Below, piece by piece: positions 15,830-17,595 of a DNA stretch of 17,595 nt. The notes below the pieces were generated by a model. That model made no database searches. It was not told where the DNA came from and saw only the letters and a program-made list of their open reading frames with translations. Every line of letters begins with the position of its first letter. Within the stretch, counting starts at the first letter, position 1. Both the position numbers and the translations under genes were made by a program. This stretch comes from Pararhodospirillum photometricum DSM 122 (GTDB lineage: Bacteria > Pseudomonadota > Alphaproteobacteria > Rhodospirillales > Rhodospirillaceae), in NCBI RefSeq assembly GCF_000284415.1, contig NC_017059.1:1801924-1819518 (forward strand). The letters run 5' to 3'.

Positions 15830-16540
15830 TTGAACTGGGTCGGTCAGCAGCGTCTTGGGACCTTGCTTCTCGAAATGGCTCTTGCCCTGGCGGTTCTGGG
15901 GCTCCTGACCTGGGGGGCGGGGCAAGGGGTGCGGGCACTTGCCGAGCCTTTGGCCCGGTTGCGCACCGCGGCGGCGCTTCAGCGCGTTGAGTTGGCCCTG
16001 GCGCGGGCGGTGGCCAGCGATGGCGCCCTGCCGTGTCCCGATGCCCGTGAGGCCCCGGACGGCTGGCCCGACGACGCGTGGTGCCCGCGCCTGGGCTTGG
16101 TGCCGTACCGGGCGCTGGGTTTGGCGGCCCAAGATGTCGTCGATGGCTGGGGGGCACGCCTCTCCTACCGGCCAGCCCCCAATCTGGTGGCCCTGGACAA
16201 AGGGGGCACCGCCTGGGTTCCGGGCTGGGGGCCATTGGCCTGTGAGCCGACTGGGCGGCTGTTTAGCCGGATTCACCCGGCCCTCGCTCTTCTGCCTGGA
16301 CCGCAACCGCCCGCCGCGCTGCTCCCCGCTTATGTCGTGATCAGCCATGGTCCCGACCGGCGCGGCGCGGTTCTGGCCGGAGGACAGGTCTTTCCCGCCG
16401 ATGGCGCCAGCCCCGCCGAATTGGCCAACCTCGGCAACGCCGAGGCCCGGCTCGACGCGGCGGGCGACATCGTTCGCGCCCGGCCGCCGGGGGTGGTGCT
16501 CTTAAACGCGGGATGCGCCATGGGAGGAATGGGGCATTGA
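15830..16540 (+). CDS. Orphan prepilin-type (pseudopilin-like) protein
   Basis: Begins with a class III signal like those cut by prepilin peptidase: QQRLG then TLLLEMALALAVLGLL, with Gly10 at -1 and Glu15 at +5 of the mature protein. A ~20-residue hydrophobic helix follows. The rest carries LPCPD (67-71), a second Cys at 85, VPYRALGL (91-98) and DGWGARLSY (105-113), a pattern I associate with GspH-like pseudopilins in proteobacteria. It is probably a minor subunit of a type II secretion or type IV pilus-like fibre, but none of those genes is nearby. I prefer the TTG start at 15830, which has GGGGGA 3 nt before it. A GTG at 15818 would add four residues, but falls just after the repeat and lacks a ribosome site. 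236 residues. Confidence 0.7.
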   Translation: MNWVGQQRLGTLLLEMALALAVLGLLTWGAGQGVRALAEPLARLRTAAALQRVELALARAVASDGALPCPDAREAPDGWPDDAWCPRLGLVPYRALGLAAQDVVDGWGARLSYRPAPNLVALDKGGTAWVPGWGPLACEPTGRLFSRIHPALALLPGPQPPAALLPAYVVISHGPDRRGAVLAGGQVFPADGASPAELANLGNAEARLDAAGDIVRARPPGVVLLNAGCAMGGMGH

Positions 16541-16660
16541 CGCCGGCGCCCCCCTCCAGAGTCCGGCCGTCCCCCGACCAAGGACCTAGATCGGTGGAAT
16601 GCCCGTGCATTTTTTAGGGAGATCGCTACGAAAATCCCTTGCCGTGGCCCCGGCTCTCCG

Positions 16661-16689
16661 TTGAATCCGTTGTTTTGTGAGCCATATTG
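16661..16689 (+). promoter_or_regulatory. Possible promoter of the Bax inhibitor-like gene
   Basis: TTGAAT (16661-16666) is followed by CATATT (16683-16688) at 16 bp or ATATTG at 17 bp, about 75 bp before the start codon at 16762. It is the best -35/-10 pair in this 221-bp gap. No operator is evident. Confidence 0.35.
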
Positions 16690-16761
16690 GGGTGACTTCT
16701 GAGCCGTTCCATCGCCGATGGACCGCCAGGCAGTCAGAAACGACGGTGGAAGAGGATACCG

Positions 16762-17514
16762 ATGGTCAACGACATCAAGCACATCACGCTTACCAAGACG
16801 CGCGAGGGCGTCGGCGTTGATGCCCGGCTGGATGCCGGACTGCGCCGCTACATGCTGCGGATCTACAACTATCTGGCTTCCGGCCTGATTCTGTCGGGCC
16901 TGGTGGCCATGGGCGTGGTGTACACCCCGCTCAGTGCGGTCTTTTATAATGTCAACGAGCTGGGCCAGCTCCAGGGCCTCAACATCCTGGGCATGATCGC
17001 GGTCTTCTCGCCGCTGGTCTTGCTGTTCATCGCTATGTTCGCCGCCCAGCGCATGAGCGCCGCCGCCACCCAGGGCTTCTACTGGCTGTTCGTGACCTTG
17101 CAGGGCGTCAGCCTCTCGACCCTGCTGCTGGCCTACACCGGCGAAAGCGTGGTGCGGGTGTTCTTCATCACCGCCGCCGCCTTTGCCGCCCTCTCCCTCT
17201 ATGGCTACACCACGCGCCGCGACCTGTCGGCCATGGGCAAGTTCCTGTTCATGGGGATGATCGGCATCGTCATTGCGGCGGTGGTCAACATTTTCCTGGG
17301 CAGCAGTTTGTTGCAGTTCGTCATTTCCGGCGCTGGCGTGCTGGTGTTCTCGGGCCTGATTGCCTACGACACCCAGTCCATCAAGGAGCGTTATAACGAC
17401 GCTCTCGGCTCGGACGACGAAACCAAGCTGGCGGTGTTCTCCGCGCTGTCCTTGTACCTGAACTTCATCAACCTGATGCAGTTCCTGCTGGCCTTCTTGG
17501 GCGAGCGTGAGTAA
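16762..17514 (+). CDS. Bax inhibitor-1/YccA (YbhL-like) family membrane protein
   Basis: A 250-residue inner-membrane protein of the TMBIM/BI-1 family, with about seven hydrophobic helices after a ~30-residue cytosolic N terminus. Conserved features are the RIYNYLASGL start of the first helix, the helix-rich core with SLYGYTTRRDLSAMGKFLFMG, and the C-terminal GLIAYDTQSIKERY, whose acidic residue is part of the family's pH/Ca2+-sensing site. Bacterial homologues (BsYetJ) leak Ca2+, and E. coli YccA modulates FtsH; the role in this organism is unknown. The ribosome site is AGAGGA before ATG 16762. It is monocistronic, flanked by a possible promoter at 16661 and a clear terminator at 17539. Confidence 0.93.
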   Translation: MVNDIKHITLTKTREGVGVDARLDAGLRRYMLRIYNYLASGLILSGLVAMGVVYTPLSAVFYNVNELGQLQGLNILGMIAVFSPLVLLFIAMFAAQRMSAAATQGFYWLFVTLQGVSLSTLLLAYTGESVVRVFFITAAAFAALSLYGYTTRRDLSAMGKFLFMGMIGIVIAAVVNIFLGSSLLQFVISGAGVLVFSGLIAYDTQSIKERYNDALGSDDETKLAVFSALSLYLNFINLMQFLLAFLGERE

Positions 17515-17538
17515 GCGGCCTTTTTAAGCCGGTTTCAG

Positions 17539-17567
17539 CCCGGGGGATTTCCCCCGGGTTTTTTTTT
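17539..17567 (+). terminator. Rho-independent terminator of the Bax inhibitor-like gene
   Basis: An 8-bp G/C stem, CCCGGGGG (17539-17546) and CCCCCGGG (17551-17558), with a 4-nt loop (ATTT) and a run of nine T (17559-17567). It starts 24 nt after the stop codon. Confidence 0.9.
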
Positions 17568-17568
17568 G

Positions 17569-17595
17569 AAGGCTGGGGAGGCGCGGCCTCCCCAG
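17569..17595 (+). repeat. Palindromic intergenic repeat, copy 4 (cut by window edge)
   Basis: GAAGGCTGGGGAGGCGCGGCCTCCCCAG. The sequence runs to the last base of the window and matches copies 1-3. It starts right after the T run of the terminator at 17539-17567, so a second stem-loop follows that terminator. Confidence 0.75.

Overview
The window is high-GC alphaproteobacterial DNA from a purple photosynthetic bacterium, most like the Rhodospirillum/Pararhodospirillum group. This rests on bacteriochlorophyll a genes in the order crtF-bchC-bchX-bchY, on a tRNA-Tyr/tRNA-Gly/tuf cluster next to rlmB, and on the character of the proteins. Genus and species are inference; no database was searched.

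Layout. (1) 1-3284, minus strand: the start of a crtF-bchCXYZ operon. bchY runs off the left edge, bchX is complete, and bchC overlaps bchX by 4 bp. BchX and BchY are two subunits of chlorophyllide a oxidoreductase, and BchC oxidises the hydroxyethyl side chain. (2) 3390-3935, minus: a chimeric reading frame. Its C-terminal three quarters are the end of carotenoid O-methyltransferase CrtF, and its first ~42 codons look like the start of the heptose kinase HldE (RfaE). (3) 3936-4086: an intergenic block of palindromes and a long A/T hairpin. (4) 4087-6375, minus: lysA and trpS. (5) 6599-10399, plus: bluB, a hisN-like phosphatase, a YejA-like periplasmic solute-binding protein and a small membrane protein. 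(6) 10442-12001, minus: a membrane-anchored M23 endopeptidase. (7) 12002-12919: rRNA promoter and leader region with boxA and a possible micro-ORF. (8) 12920-~13112: only the first ~190 nt of a 16S rRNA gene, joined directly to (9) a tuf gene on the opposite strand that stops at residue 268. Upstream of tuf come tRNA-Gly, tRNA-Tyr and their promoter. (10) 14333-15744, plus: rlmB and a GNAT acetyltransferase, overlapping by 4 bp. (11) 15830-16540: an orphan pseudopilin-like protein. (12) 16762-17514: a Bax inhibitor-1 family membrane protein followed by a clear rho-independent terminator.

The most unusual observation is the pair of gene-in-gene junctions at about 3810 and 13111. Each fuses parts of two unrelated housekeeping or pathway genes, and together they bound a ~9.3 kb segment of intact genes. 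This means either a real rearrangement, possibly involving the multicopy rrn and tuf loci, or an assembly error. The sequence alone cannot decide which. If real, the crtF lesion should block carotenoid O-methylation. A second recurrent signal is a short GC-rich palindromic repeat ending in a CCCCAGACCCCTCG-type core. It appears four times in the right-hand 10 kb, always between genes and always in the same orientation, with a related palindrome block near 4000.
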